Source of the DNA: Hyphomicrobium sp. D-2
GTDB lineage: Bacteria > Pseudomonadota > Alphaproteobacteria > Rhizobiales > Hyphomicrobiaceae
NCBI RefSeq assembly: GCF_029872155.1
Contig: NZ_JARXLA010000005.1
Location: forward strand, 1-64,000
Direction: 5' to 3'
Length of the DNA stretch: 64,000 bases
Shown here: positions 39,580 through 49,055 of the stretch, one piece after another
Position numbering within the stretch: position 1 is the stretch's first letter
Layout of the letters: every line of letters begins with the position of its first letter
The notes under the pieces: generated by a model
Told to the model about the DNA's origin: nothing
What the model saw: the letters and a program-made list of their open reading frames with translations, nothing else
Database searches by the model: none
Made by a program: the position numbers and the translations under genes

Positions 39580-41298
39580 ATGCGCAAGCTCGCCGCCATC
39601 GTTGCTGTGTTTAGTGCTGTCGTTTTTCCGGCGCCGCTATTCGCTGACACGCAGGTCAATTCCCGCATTGAATCGGTCACGGTGTTTCCGTCCGGCGCTG
39701 AAGCGACCAGAACCGCGCGTCTTCCGTTGAGCAGGGGCGAGCACACGCTTGTCTTCAACGATCTTCCAGCCGAAGCGGTGGCGAGCTCAATTCGCGTTGA
39801 TGGCAAGGCGACCGCCGGGCTTGATATTCAATCGGTCGATACCCGCCGCCGCTATATCCCGCGCGCCGATCAGGAAGCGCTGCAGGCCGAACGCAAGAGC
39901 ATTGACGATCAGATCGAGCGCCTGCGCGATGAGCGTGGGCTGTTGCAGGGGCAGGAGGATGCGGCGCTGACGCAGAAGGCCCTGCTGCAAAATCTGGCTC
40001 AGCTTCCCGCGCGTCCGCAGGGTTCCGCCGAAGCGCCTGCTGCCGGTGGTGCCGCAGTGCCCGCAACCGATTGGACGCAGGTGCTGGCGCTGATTGGCTC
40101 GGGCATGACTGAGGCGCAGAAGCTTGCGGTTGATGTCGAGGTGAAGCGCCGCGATCTCGACCGTCGCATCGAAGATCTGGAACGGAAACTGTCAGCACTG
40201 GCTCCGGGCCGCACGGAGCAGACCGAGGTGACGGTGCATGTCGTGGCCGAAGCCCAGTTGGAAGCCGATCTGACGATCAGGTATCAGGTGCAGAACGCAG
40301 GCTGGACGCCGCGTTATGACGCCCGGCTTTCAACCGGTTCCAAGACCGATCCGGCCAAGCTGGAATTGACCCGCCGCGCCGATATCGTGCAGCGAACCGG
40401 TGAGGACTGGAGCAACATCGCGCTGCATCTGTCGACGACGCGTCCGACGGCCAATGCTGCTGCGCCGGACATCAATTCCACGTTCGTTGATTTCGAGCCT
40501 GAACCGCCGCCGCCGCCCGTCGCCATGCCCGCTCCAGCTGCAGCGTATGAGCGGCGTGCAGCCGTTCAGCAGCGGCAGCGTGTTGGTGGTGCCGGGCCGG
40601 CAGACGATATGGTGATGGCGGAAGCCGCGCCGATGATGCTGGAAGTCGCTGAGCAACGGTCTGTTGTTGAAGCGGCGCCGTTCCAGGCCGTGTTCTCCGT
40701 GCCGGGCCGCTTGGCTGTGCCTTCAACGGGCGAGTCAAAGCGCGTGTTCCTGCAACAGGACACAATTGAGCCGGTGCTTGCGGTGCGCACCGTGCCGAAG
40801 GCCGACGCCAAAGCGTACCTTTATGCCAAGCTGACCCTGCCCAAGGGCGCGCCGGCGCTTCAGGGCGATGTGCTGCTGTTCCGCGATGGCACCTTTGTCG
40901 GCACCGGCTCGCTGCCGGTGCTGTCGCCGGGTGAACCGCACGAACTTGGCTTCGGTGCCGACGATTTGGTTCGCGTGCGCCACACGGTTGCGGAAGAGAA
41001 GCGCGGCGAGACCGGGCTCATTTCATCGGCGCGCACCGACAGCCGCAACTTCCGCATCACGGTCCGGAATATGCACGAGCGCGCGGTTGAGCTGGTCGTG
41101 CTGGATCAGGTGCCGGTGTCGCGCAACGAAGATATCAAGGTTGAGATGCTGGGCCCGGCGCAGCCACTGAAACGGGATGTCGACGGCAAGCGCGGGGTCA
41201 TCGCCTTTGAATCGAAGCTCGGGCCCGAGGAAGAGCGGCAGATCGAGTTTGGCTATCGGGTGATCTGGCCGGGCGCCCGGGCGATCACCTATCGTTAA
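39580..41298 (+). CDS. DUF4139 / mucoidy-inhibitor A family protein
   Basis: 572 residues. Signal peptide (AIVAVFSAVVFPAPLFA), N-terminal DUF4140-like domain (SRIESVTVFPSGAEATRTAR), a coiled coil at residues ~100-130 (ERKSIDDQIERLRDERGLLQ), a second coil at ~180-205, then DUF4139 with YQVQNAGWTPRYDARLST and WSNIALHLSTTRP. A Pro-rich loop (~300-325) and a C-terminal beta region end it. Predicted periplasmic; function not established. Ribosome site AAGGAA before the ATG at 39580. Confidence 0.87.
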   Translation: MRKLAAIVAVFSAVVFPAPLFADTQVNSRIESVTVFPSGAEATRTARLPLSRGEHTLVFNDLPAEAVASSIRVDGKATAGLDIQSVDTRRRYIPRADQEALQAERKSIDDQIERLRDERGLLQGQEDAALTQKALLQNLAQLPARPQGSAEAPAAGGAAVPATDWTQVLALIGSGMTEAQKLAVDVEVKRRDLDRRIEDLERKLSALAPGRTEQTEVTVHVVAEAQLEADLTIRYQVQNAGWTPRYDARLSTGSKTDPAKLELTRRADIVQRTGEDWSNIALHLSTTRPTANAAAPDINSTFVDFEPEPPPPPVAMPAPAAAYERRAAVQQRQRVGGAGPADDMVMAEAAPMMLEVAEQRSVVEAAPFQAVFSVPGRLAVPSTGESKRVFLQQDTIEPVLAVRTVPKADAKAYLYAKLTLPKGAPALQGDVLLFRDGTFVGTGSLPVLSPGEPHELGFGADDLVRVRHTVAEEKRGETGLISSARTDSRNFRITVRNMHERAVELVVLDQVPVSRNEDIKVEMLGPAQPLKRDVDGKRGVIAFESKLGPEEERQIEFGYRVIWPGARAITYR

Positions 41299-41443
41299 CG
41301 CGGATCGGAGCTCAGCGCGGGGCGCGCCCTATGCCCCACCTGCTGGCCGGGCAGGGATCGGCTGGGCGCCTTGCCCGGCTGCAAAAATGCGGAAATTGGG
41401 GCGACAGAAGCGCCTGATCCCCCCGAATGCACCCTCGAAGGGG

Positions 41444-41502
41444 TTGGCAACGGCAGATCTGCGCTATAAGCCCCCGGTAGGCCCCGGTGCTCACTCCGGG
41501 GC
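41444..41502 (+). promoter_or_regulatory. Candidate purA promoter and leader hairpin
   Basis: TTGGCA (41444-41449) and TATAAG (41465-41470) with a 15-base spacer form a tentative sigma-70-type promoter. Directly downstream, 41481-41502 is a GCCCCGG...CCGGGGC hairpin ending 22 bases before the purA ATG. No T-run follows it, so it is not a classical terminator. Both are readings by eye. Confidence 0.4.
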
Positions 41503-41524
41503 TTCGTTGCGAGTGGGGCTATAA

Positions 41525-42817
41525 ATGGCGAACGTAGCGGTTGTCGGCGCCCAGTGGGGCGATGAAGGCAAGGGTAAGGTTGTTGATTGGCTCTCGGAGC
41601 GTGCCGATGTCGTGGTGCGATTCCAGGGCGGTCGTAACGCTGGCCATACGCTCGTCATAGGCGACAAGACCTTCAAGCTGTCACTGCTGCCTTCGGGCGT
41701 CGTGCGCGCGGGCAAGCTGGGCGTGATCGGCAACGGTGTTGTCGTCGATCCGTGGGCGCTGTGCTCGGAGATCGAAAAGCTCGGCGCCCAGGGCGTGGCC
41801 GTCAATCACGACAACCTGCGCATCGCCGAGAACGCTACGCTTATTCTGCCGCTGCACCGCGAACTGGATGCGCTGCGCGAGGAAGCTGCGGGCGCTGGCA
41901 AGATCGGCACCACGGGTCGCGGCATCGGCCCGGCCTATGAAGATAAGGTCGGCCGCCGCGCTATCCGCGTGCAGGATCTGCGCAACCTGACGACACTCAG
42001 CGACAAGATCGATCGCCTGCTGGTGCACCACAACGCGCTGCGGCGCGGCCTGTCGCAGCCCGAGATTTCCAAGTCGGAGCTGATGGCTCAGCTGGCGGAG
42101 ATCGCGCCGAGAATTCTTCCGTTCGTTGATGTCACCTGGGAGCTGCTGGATCGCGAGCGTCGCGCCGGCAAGCGCATCCTGTTTGAGGGCGCGCAGGGCG
42201 CGTTGCTCGACATCGACCACGGCACCTATCCGTTCGTCACCTCGTCGAACACGGTTGCGGCGCAGGCGGCCACCGGTTCCGGCATGGGTCCGCGCAGCAT
42301 CGGCTACGTGCTGGGCATCGCCAAGGCTTACACTACGCGTGTGGGCTCGGGGCCGTTCCCGACTGAGCTGACCGACGAGATCGGCACGCGCATCGGCGAG
42401 CGTGGCCGCGAGTTCGGCACCGTCACGGGGCGTAAGCGCCGCTGCGGCTGGTTCGATGCCGCGCTGGTGCGCCAGACGCTGAAAATCGCTGGCATCGATG
42501 GCATCGCGCTCACCAAGCTGGACGTGCTGGATGGCTTCGACGAGCTGAAGGTCGGCGTTGGCTACATGCTGGACGGCGAGCGTATCGACGTGTTGCCCGC
42601 CGAGAGCGACGCGCAGGCACGCGTGCAGCCGATCTATGAGACGCTGCCGGGCTGGACGCAGTCGACCCAGGGCGCACGCTCGTGGAGCGAACTGCCCGCG
42701 CAGGCGGTGAAGTACGTGCGCTATATCGAGGAGCTGATCGAGCGTCCGGTGACGATGCTCTCGACCAGCCCCGAGCGCGACGACACCATCCTGATGAAAG
42801 ATCCGTTCGCCGACTGA
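41525..42817 (+). CDS. purA: Adenylosuccinate synthetase
   Basis: 430 residues. Joins IMP and aspartate with GTP in AMP synthesis. Signatures: [18 protein letters not shown] (P-loop-like start), [48 protein letters not shown], and GPFPTEL. Normal length. Single gene with a leader hairpin; the ribosome site is weak (GTGGGGCTATAA). Confidence 0.98.
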   Translation: MANVAVVGAQWGDEGKGKVVDWLSERADVVVRFQGGRNAGHTLVIGDKTFKLSLLPSGVVRAGKLGVIGNGVVVDPWALCSEIEKLGAQGVAVNHDNLRIAENATLILPLHRELDALREEAAGAGKIGTTGRGIGPAYEDKVGRRAIRVQDLRNLTTLSDKIDRLLVHHNALRRGLSQPEISKSELMAQLAEIAPRILPFVDVTWELLDRERRAGKRILFEGAQGALLDIDHGTYPFVTSSNTVAAQAATGSGMGPRSIGYVLGIAKAYTTRVGSGPFPTELTDEIGTRIGERGREFGTVTGRKRRCGWFDAALVRQTLKIAGIDGIALTKLDVLDGFDELKVGVGYMLDGERIDVLPAESDAQARVQPIYETLPGWTQSTQGARSWSELPAQAVKYVRYIEELIERPVTMLSTSPERDDTILMKDPFAD

Positions 42818-42839
42818 GCCGTCTACTGACGCACAGAAG

Positions 42840-43259
42840 TCAGATTGGCGGCGGCAGCGTTTGATAGCCGGGGACATCGCAGGTTGTGATGTCCCATAGC
42901 GGCTGCGAACGCTTGAAGATGATCATCTCCGGCTGAAACCAGCTGTTGTCATCGAACGCGCCAGCCATCACGCCGATAATGCCGGGCCGTCCCGTTGTTT
43001 CGCTGAACAGTCTGCTGCCGCAGGTTGGGCAGAAGTGGCGCGTTATGACGTTGCCGCTGTCAGCCCTGATCGCATGGGTTTTGGGTTGGCCTTTAATTGC
43101 GATGTCATCGCGTTTGAACCGGGCAACCGACAGATGCCCGCCGCCTGATACGCGCTGACAATCGGTGCAGTGACATTGGGACATGACAATCGGCGGCGCG
43201 GCAGCCGTGAATGTCACCTCGCCACACAGGCATCCACCGCTCGCGAAAGCATCCGCCAT
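42840..43259 (-). CDS. GFA-family (glutathione-dependent formaldehyde-activating-like) protein
   Basis: 139 residues. Zinc-binding GFA/CENP-V fold: GGCLCGEVTF, CHCTDCQRVSGG and FCPTCGSRLF supply the expected Cys ligands. Most members have no known formaldehyde activity, so the substrate is unknown. The ATG at 43259 is preferred over a longer upstream frame, because MADAFASGGCLCG begins the family domain. Convergent with purA. Confidence 0.9.
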   Translation of the reverse strand: MADAFASGGCLCGEVTFTAAAPPIVMSQCHCTDCQRVSGGGHLSVARFKRDDIAIKGQPKTHAIRADSGNVITRHFCPTCGSRLFSETTGRPGIIGVMAGAFDDNSWFQPEMIIFKRSQPLWDITTCDVPGYQTLPPPI

Positions 43260-43339
43260 GGTGTTGGTCTCCCGGACCTGCAAATTACAGGTCAGCGTAA
43301 AGGCGTGATGGCGGGGTTTCAATCCGATTGGGCGTGCAA

Positions 43340-43386
43340 AAAAAGGGACACCACACGGCGCATATCGCGCTGTGGGTGTCCCACTT
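43340..43386 (-). terminator. Terminator for the 26-residue peptide gene
   Basis: On the minus strand a GGGACACC/GGTGTCCC stem with a longer paired upper part (CACAGCGCG/CGCCGTG, imperfect) is followed by seven T. Lies ~130 bases after the micro-gene stop at 43520. Confidence 0.85.
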
Positions 43387-43519
43387 AAATGGTGGATCTG
43401 CACCTCGGGGGGAGGGGAGGAGCGAGGCGCGTTTCCGCAGATGAAACGCGGCCTGCAGGCTTTGGTTCCCTCGCCGATACGCGAAGCGATCAGGGCGAAG
43501 GTGCCAGAGCACTATTGCG

Positions 43520-43600
43520 CTAGAGCACGCCAAAAAGATGCATCAGAACAATGACGCTGATCGGCACGCCGAGCAGCCACAGAAAAACGCTGCGAGCCAT
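43520..43600 (-). CDS. 26-residue single-helix membrane peptide
   Basis: A stand-alone micro-gene: MARSVFLWLLGVPISVIVLM then HLFGVL and TAG. One hydrophobic helix with Arg3 near the N-terminus and a Gly-Val-Pro kink. Ribosome site GGAGAAG lies 4 bases before the ATG, and a terminator follows at 43340-43386. I recall similar ~25-residue peptides with a G-x-P-I core in other Hyphomicrobiales. Function unknown; too short for most gene callers. Confidence 0.72.
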   Translation of the reverse strand: MARSVFLWLLGVPISVIVLMHLFGVL

Positions 43601-43731
43601 GGGGCTTCTCCAATTTGCGGTGTGCTGAATAAACCCGCAACGGCGGCTCTGGGTTCCCTCATTATTGTTTGCAACGATGTCCGCGATTTGCCTGCATGCT
43701 CACCGCTTTTCGAATGAAGCGATCGCGCTCT

Positions 43732-44280
43732 CTAGGGCGTTGGCGCCTGAAACAACCGCATCGCCTCACTCGCCAGAACGCCGCCGGTAATCTCTATCGA
43801 TGTAAATGGCGTTGCGTCGGCGATCTGCCGCGCGGTGATGTCGATCTGCCCGATGCTTGTTGCAAGTTCAGCAATGGAAGCGGCGAACACCAGCCGCTTG
43901 ATGCCGCTCCAGATGATCGCGCCCATGCACATCACGCAGGGCTCTCCGGATGCATAAAGCGTGGTGGCGCGCAGATCCTCCGGCCGGTGTTCCTGCAGAA
44001 ACGTGCGGATAGCCATCATCTCCGCGTGCGCGGTTGGATCGCCGTTGCTGCGCGTGCGGTTGTGCGCCAGCGCCATCACATGCCCGTCGCGCACGATGGC
44101 GGCGCCGAACGGATAGTCGCCAAGCTTGGCCTGATCGACGGCAAGCTGCATGAACCGGATATCGGCTTCCGTGGCCGGCGTCGTGGTTGCACCCGACCTT
44201 GCCTCAGCCACTGCCGTTGCAGAAATGACGTGCGCAGAAAAAAGCGCGCCCGCGCCTGTTAAAAGCTCGCGCCTGTCCAT
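43732..44280 (-). CDS. Exported nucleoside/cytidine-type deaminase (Tat signal)
   Basis: 182 residues. Zinc deaminase fold: PTAHAEMMAI (HAE, ligand and catalytic Glu) and SGEPCVMCMGAI (PCxxC ligands), as in guanine/tRNA-adenosine deaminases. Unusually, the N-terminus MDRRELLTGAGALFSAHVIS looks like a twin-arginine signal, so the folded enzyme may act outside the cytoplasm. The ATG at 44280 is chosen for this; a start at 44298 would add six residues. Substrate unknown. The gene is convergent with none; same strand as the GNAT. Confidence 0.85.
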   Translation of the reverse strand: MDRRELLTGAGALFSAHVISATAVAEARSGATTTPATEADIRFMQLAVDQAKLGDYPFGAAIVRDGHVMALAHNRTRSNGDPTAHAEMMAIRTFLQEHRPEDLRATTLYASGEPCVMCMGAIIWSGIKRLVFAASIAELATSIGQIDITARQIADATPFTSIEITGGVLASEAMRLFQAPTP

Positions 44281-44346
44281 CGTCCTCAATCCCCGCATCG
44301 GCTGACAATTGGCACAGCTTAACCGTGCCCGTTGCGTCAGGTCATC

Positions 44347-44450
44347 AGAGCATTTTCCGACGAGTGGGCACCGGTTCGTCGCAAGAAAATGCGACCAATA
44401 AAACAGACTACGGCGTGTGATCCGTTTCTATCGGATCGCAAACGCTCTAG
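44347..44450. repeat. Dispersed palindromic repeat, family 1, copy 2
   Basis: About 104 bases starting AGAGCATTTTCCGACGA, with internal AGAAAATGCGACCAATAA and a terminal hairpin GTGATCCG...CGGATCGC. Same order of blocks as 22574-22677. Its end supplies the stop codon of the GNAT gene (44447-44449). Confidence 0.85.
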
Positions 44451-44977
44451 CTGCGTTGGCCGGCGATGGCGCCACTGAAACGGGAAAGTGCGTCAGGCTG
44501 CAGTTCAGCTGCCAAAAGACGCTGCGGATTGACCGGGCCGGGAAGCCGGATCTGCCCCATCGGCACGGCGCGGTATCCGAAGCGGCCATAGTAGGGCTCA
44601 TCACCCACCAGCAGCATCAGCTCCAGCCCATCCGCGCGGGCTGCATCCATCGCCTGCAGGATCAGCCGCGTACCATGGCCACGGTCGGTAAAATCCTGAT
44701 GGACCACCAGCGGACCAAGCAGCAGGGCGCCGGGCTTGCCGCCGATGGTGATCGGCGTGAAGCCAACCGCCGCAATCGTGCGGTCGCCCAGCATCGCCAC
44801 GCGGCAATAGCGTGACAGATCGTTGGTGCCTTCGCGTACGCGGTATGCCGTGCGGGCAAATCGGCCGGGCCCAAACGCTTCCGCGTGCAGGCGTGAGACG
44901 ACCGGAAAATCGGCGGCAGTCATGGGACGATCGACGACGCTGGATGTCATGACGTTGGGCGACGCACTGGCTGGCAT
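44447..44977 (-). CDS. GNAT family N-acetyltransferase (YhbS-like)
   Basis: 176 residues. GNAT fold with the AcCoA-binding loop VHQDFTDRGHGTRLILQAMD and the following LMLLVGDEPYYGRFGYRAVP, characteristic of the YhbS/COG3153 group. Substrate unknown. ATGs at 44977 and 44950 are both possible starts. The last codon and stop lie in repeat family 1, so the C-terminus may have been remade by the insertion. Confidence 0.88.
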   Translation of the reverse strand: MPASASPNVMTSSVVDRPMTAADFPVVSRLHAEAFGPGRFARTAYRVREGTNDLSRYCRVAMLGDRTIAAVGFTPITIGGKPGALLLGPLVVHQDFTDRGHGTRLILQAMDAARADGLELMLLVGDEPYYGRFGYRAVPMGQIRLPGPVNPQRLLAAELQPDALSRFSGAIAGQRS

Positions 44978-45399
44978 TGGGGAATTCCGGGCAATCCGCG
45001 CTGGATGGGTGAAGGGAGCGGCGCGGAGCGACTACTGGGATGGCGAACGGTCAGGCAAGGTCAACGCACGCAGAAGGTGCGGCCTCGTCGTAATTCTGTG
45101 CCTCGGAACAGCCTCGTCATTGCGCGCCTGTAGCATGGCGCCCTGTCATGGTCCAGAGCGGCAACGCCCCGCAGGCCCGGCGACGCGCGCAGCAGGGCTC
45201 AGACAGCGGAAATGGGCGGATTAACCCCCCGGAGCAGACCGATGGATGCGTTAGCCGAAACGGAGTTCGCCCCTGCCGGGCGCAGTGAAGACTGCGCGGG
45301 CAGATACCGGCGATGCTGAAAAGTCTGATGCTGTAAAAGACTTGTCACAAAAGCAAACGAGGCCCGAAGGCCTCGCGCTAAGCTTTGCAATGTTGGGGA
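44978..45399. other. Intergenic region GNAT / Tyr-rich gene
   Basis: About 420 bases with no credible gene. It contains the terminator of the Tyr-rich gene at 45350-45375. Nothing else recognisable. Confidence 0.5.
45350..45375 (-). terminator. Terminator for the Tyr/Arg-rich secreted protein gene
   Basis: On the minus strand GAGGCC-TTCG-GGCCTC followed by GTTTGCTTTTG. 25 bases after the stop at 45400. Confidence 0.75.
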
Positions 45400-45726
45400 T
45401 CAGAAACCGAGATAGATTCCAAAACCCGGGCGGCGGTAATACCGCGGGCCGTATCCGCCATAGCGGTACGGGCGATAGTAGCGCGGGCCACCATAGTAAC
45501 GGTACGGGCGATAACGCGGGCCACCATAGTAGCCGCGGTAGCCGCGATAACCGCGGTACTTACGCCGATGGTACCGCACTTCTTCGGCGGTGCTGGTGGC
45601 GGTTTTTCCGACGATGTCTGCGCGCGACGCGGAGGGGAGAGCCGACGCGCTAGGGATTGTGACATAGAAGAAACCGGCGAGAACCGTGGCAACGAACGCT
45701 GTCGTTCCAAGACGCATCGCTTTCAC
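45400..45726 (-). CDS. Small secreted Tyr/Arg/Gly-rich protein
   Basis: 108 residues. Signal peptide (LGTTAFVATVLAGFFYVTIP, cleavage near ASA) and a mature tail from about residue 50 made of YRGYRGYRGYYGG and RYYRPYRYGGYGPRYY repeats, ending FGIYLGF. This repeat layout and terminal GIYLGF-type ending are frequent in small envelope proteins of Hyphomicrobiales. Probably exported; role unknown. AGGAGT ribosome site before the ATG. Confidence 0.8.
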   Translation of the reverse strand: MKAMRLGTTAFVATVLAGFFYVTIPSASALPSASRADIVGKTATSTAEEVRYHRRKYRGYRGYRGYYGGPRYRPYRYYGGPRYYRPYRYGGYGPRYYRRPGFGIYLGF

Positions 45727-45899
45727 TCCTTAGGCTTGTGCTGCACGTTATTTTATTAGCCAACAGTGCAACCCGCATGGGGGCGCGGAGGTTCCGCCAA
45801 CAGCCAGCAATTTTATTTAAGTCCAACACTGGAAAGCGGCGGCACTAGGAGATTGGACCCTCCGTCAGGAAAATCAAGAGCGATTGCTGTTGATAGCGA

Positions 45900-48800
45900 T
45901 CACGAAACTGCGCTGTGTGCGGTTGCTTCATCACGCGTTTGCTTGCGACGGCTGAACCATTCTTCCAGGCGTTGCAGAACGACAAACACCGAAGGCACAA
46001 AAGTCACGGTGAGCAGCGTTGATGCAAGCATGCCGGACAGCACCGCGATGCCGATCGACTTCTGCGCGTTTGCACCGGCTCCATCGGCGAGCACCAGCGG
46101 CACGACGCCAAGGATAAATGCAAACGACGTCATCAGGATCGGACGAAAGCGCGAGCGTGCAGCTTCCGTTGCCGCCTCTAGCAAGCCTTTGCCTTCGTGA
46201 CGCAATTCGCGCGCAAACTCGACGATGAGGATGGCATTTTTGCTCGACAGCGCGATCAGCAGGATGAGGCCGATCTGGGTGTAGAGATTGTTCGGCACAC
46301 CCAGTGCGATCAGTGTGCCGGCTGTTCCAAGCAATGCCAGCGGCACCGATGCAATAACCGTTGCCGGCGCGAACCAGCTTTCATACTGGCCAGCAAGAAC
46401 GAGATAAACCAGCAACAGGCTCAGCCCGTAGATGATGTAGATCTGATTGCCGACTTCCTGCTCCTGATAGGACATCGCCGTCCATTCGAAGCCCGCATCC
46501 GTCGGCAGCGTTTCGTTGGCGATCTGCTCCAGCATGTCCATGCCCTGGCCGGATGAATAGCCCTGAGCGGTGTTGGTCACGACGGTTGCAGCCGGATAAA
46601 GATTGTAAAGGCTGATGACCGATGGCCCGGCAATGGTGGTGATCTTTGCCATCGTGCCCAGCGGCACCATGTTGCCTTCGTTATTACGCACCTGAAGATA
46701 TTGCAGGCTTTCCGGATCGATGCGCGCGGCGGCATCGGCCTGCACATAGATCTGGAACACGCGTCCGAACTTGTTGAACTGCCCGATGTAGCTCGAGCCG
46801 ATGTAGGTCGAGAGCGTGTCGAGCGCATTGCCAAGCGGCACACCGAGCGTCTCGGCCTTCACGCGGTCGATCTCGACGTTGATCTGCGGTGCGTCGGCTT
46901 TGAAGGTGTTGGTGGCCGACTGGATCATCGACTGGTCGCCAGCGCGGCTTGAGATCGCCTCCGCCAGGCGCTGCAGCTTCGCATAGTCGAACGAACCATC
47001 GCGCAACTGCACCTTCATCGTTGCACCGGAGACGTTGCCGATGCCCTGAATGGCCGGTGGTGGAATGACGAGGGCGGTGCCGTCCGGGATGTCGTTCACG
47101 CGCGCGGAGAGCGCATGATAAAGGCTCAGCAGATCCTGCCCCTCGCCACGCTTGTCCCAGTCGGTCAGAACAACATAAGCCACGCCCGCGCTGGAGAGGC
47201 TGGCGCTGTCGTTCAGCGCAGCAATGCCGCCGATTGAAACGACATGCTCAACACCAGGCTGTTGTCTCAGCCTGACGCTGACATCGTCCATCGCGCGCGT
47301 AGTGCGTTCCAGCGAAGCGCCTTCGGGAAGCTGCACCACGGCGATGAAGTAGCCCTGATCCTCAACCGGCAAGAAGCCCGTCGGAACGCGGCTGAGGCTC
47401 CACACTGCCAGCGCAACAAGGCCAGCAACGATCAGCGTCATAAAGCCTGCATGGCGCACCATGCGTGCGATCAGGCCCGTGTATGCATTCTCCAGCTTGC
47501 CATAAACATAGTTGAAGCCGCGAGCCAGCACGTTGCGCTGCTCCGGCGGTGTTGCCGGGCGCAGCCACAGCGCGCACTGCGTCGGCTTCAGCGTCATGGC
47601 GTTGATGGCCGAGATGATCGCAGTTGCGGCAATGACGAGAGCGAACTGGCGATACATCTGGCCGGAGAGACCGGGCAGGAACGCGGCGGGAATGAACACC
47701 GCCATCAGCACCAGCGTGATGCCAATGATCGGGCCCAGCAACTCGTCCATGGCCTTCACGGCGGCGTCGTGCGGCGTTAGTCCACGCTCGATATGCTTGG
47801 CGGCACCTTCAACGACGATGATCGCGTCATCCACCACGATGCCGATCGCGAGAATGATGGCGAACAGCGTTGAAAGGTTCACCGAGAACCCGAGCAGTGC
47901 CATGGCAGCAAACGCGCCGATGATGGTAACCGGCACCGTAGTTGCGGGCACCAGCGTGGCGCGCCAGTCCTGCAGGAACACAAGGATGACGACCAGCACC
48001 AGCAACGCCGCTTCGATCAGCGTGTGATAAACGTCGTTGACGGCGGAAGAGACGAACTTCGTCGTGTCGAATGGCACCACCCAGTCCATTCCCTTCGGGA
48101 ACGACTTGGCAAGCCTTGTCATTTGCTCTTCGACGCGTTTGGCAACATCGAGCGCGTTCGCTTCCGGCAGCAGGTAGATCGCAACACCCGCTGAAGGTTT
48201 GCCGTCGAGCTTGAACGACTGGCTGTAAAGCTGCGCGCCAAGCTCCACCGTCGCGACATCCTTCAGCCGCGTTATGCGTCCGCCCTTGTCGGTCTTGACG
48301 ATGATGTTTTCAAACTCGGAAACGTCGTCGAGCTTGCCGTGGATGTTGATCGAATACTGGAACGATTGCCCCATCGGCACCGGTGGTAAGCCCACCTGTC
48401 CAGCGCTGGTCGATCGGCTCTGCAGATTGACCGCTTCGCTGACGTCCTGCGGAACAAGACCGCGCGCCTGCAGCTTCTGCGGATCGAGCCAGATGCGGAT
48501 GGCATACTCGCCGCCGCCGAAAACCGAGACACTGCCGACGCCATCAAGCCGGGACAACTCGTCGACGATATTGATGGTCGCGAAGTTCGACAGGAACAGG
48601 CTGTCGAACTTCCCGTCCGGTGATGTCAGCGACACGATCTCAAGGATCGACGTCGATTTCTTGTTGGTCTGCACGCCCTGTTTCTGCACCGCCTCCGGCA
48701 AGGAAGGGAGCGCGGCAGAAACGCGATCCTGCACCAGGATCTGGGCTTTGTCGGCGTCGGTGCCGATCTTGAAAGTGACTGTAAGCGTGTACTGGCCATC

Positions 48801-49055
48801 GCTGGTCGAAAGCGACGACATGTAGATCATGTTTTCGACGCCGTTGACCTTCTGCTCGATCGGCAGGGCCACTTCGCGCGTGACGGTTGCGGCCGTTGCA
48901 CCTGGATAGCGTGCGGTAACGACAACGGTCGGCGGAACGATATCGGGATATTGCGCTACCGGCAGCCGCACCAGCGACACAAGGCCTAAGATCACGATCA
49001 AAATCGCGATCACGTTGGCGAGGATGGGCCGGTCGATAAAAAACTTGGCGATCAT
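45900..49055 (-). CDS. RND multidrug efflux permease (HAE1 family)
   Basis: 1051 residues, the AcrB/MexB length. N-terminal FFIDRPILANVIAILIVILG, porter domains, the proton-relay Asp pair in TM4 (GIVVDDAIIVVEG), the second half with repeated helices, and C-terminal SFAFILGVVPLVLADGAG. Pumps hydrophobic drugs or metabolites with the adaptor encoded just upstream. The first ATG overlaps the adaptor stop by four bases (ATGA), so translation is coupled. No TolC-type outer-membrane gene is in the window. Confidence 0.96.
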   Translation of the reverse strand: MIAKFFIDRPILANVIAILIVILGLVSLVRLPVAQYPDIVPPTVVVTARYPGATAATVTREVALPIEQKVNGVENMIYMSSLSTSDGQYTLTVTFKIGTDADKAQILVQDRVSAALPSLPEAVQKQGVQTNKKSTSILEIVSLTSPDGKFDSLFLSNFATINIVDELSRLDGVGSVSVFGGGEYAIRIWLDPQKLQARGLVPQDVSEAVNLQSRSTSAGQVGLPPVPMGQSFQYSINIHGKLDDVSEFENIIVKTDKGGRITRLKDVATVELGAQLYSQSFKLDGKPSAGVAIYLLPEANALDVAKRVEEQMTRLAKSFPKGMDWVVPFDTTKFVSSAVNDVYHTLIEAALLVLVVILVFLQDWRATLVPATTVPVTIIGAFAAMALLGFSVNLSTLFAIILAIGIVVDDAIIVVEGAAKHIERGLTPHDAAVKAMDELLGPIIGITLVLMAVFIPAAFLPGLSGQMYRQFALVIAATAIISAINAMTLKPTQCALWLRPATPPEQRNVLARGFNYVYGKLENAYTGLIARMVRHAGFMTLIVAGLVALAVWSLSRVPTGFLPVEDQGYFIAVVQLPEGASLERTTRAMDDVSVRLRQQPGVEHVVSIGGIAALNDSASLSSAGVAYVVLTDWDKRGEGQDLLSLYHALSARVNDIPDGTALVIPPPAIQGIGNVSGATMKVQLRDGSFDYAKLQRLAEAISSRAGDQSMIQSATNTFKADAPQINVEIDRVKAETLGVPLGNALDTLSTYIGSSYIGQFNKFGRVFQIYVQADAAARIDPESLQYLQVRNNEGNMVPLGTMAKITTIAGPSVISLYNLYPAATVVTNTAQGYSSGQGMDMLEQIANETLPTDAGFEWTAMSYQEQEVGNQIYIIYGLSLLLVYLVLAGQYESWFAPATVIASVPLALLGTAGTLIALGVPNNLYTQIGLILLIALSSKNAILIVEFARELRHEGKGLLEAATEAARSRFRPILMTSFAFILGVVPLVLADGAGANAQKSIGIAVLSGMLASTLLTVTFVPSVFVVLQRLEEWFSRRKQTRDEATAHSAVS

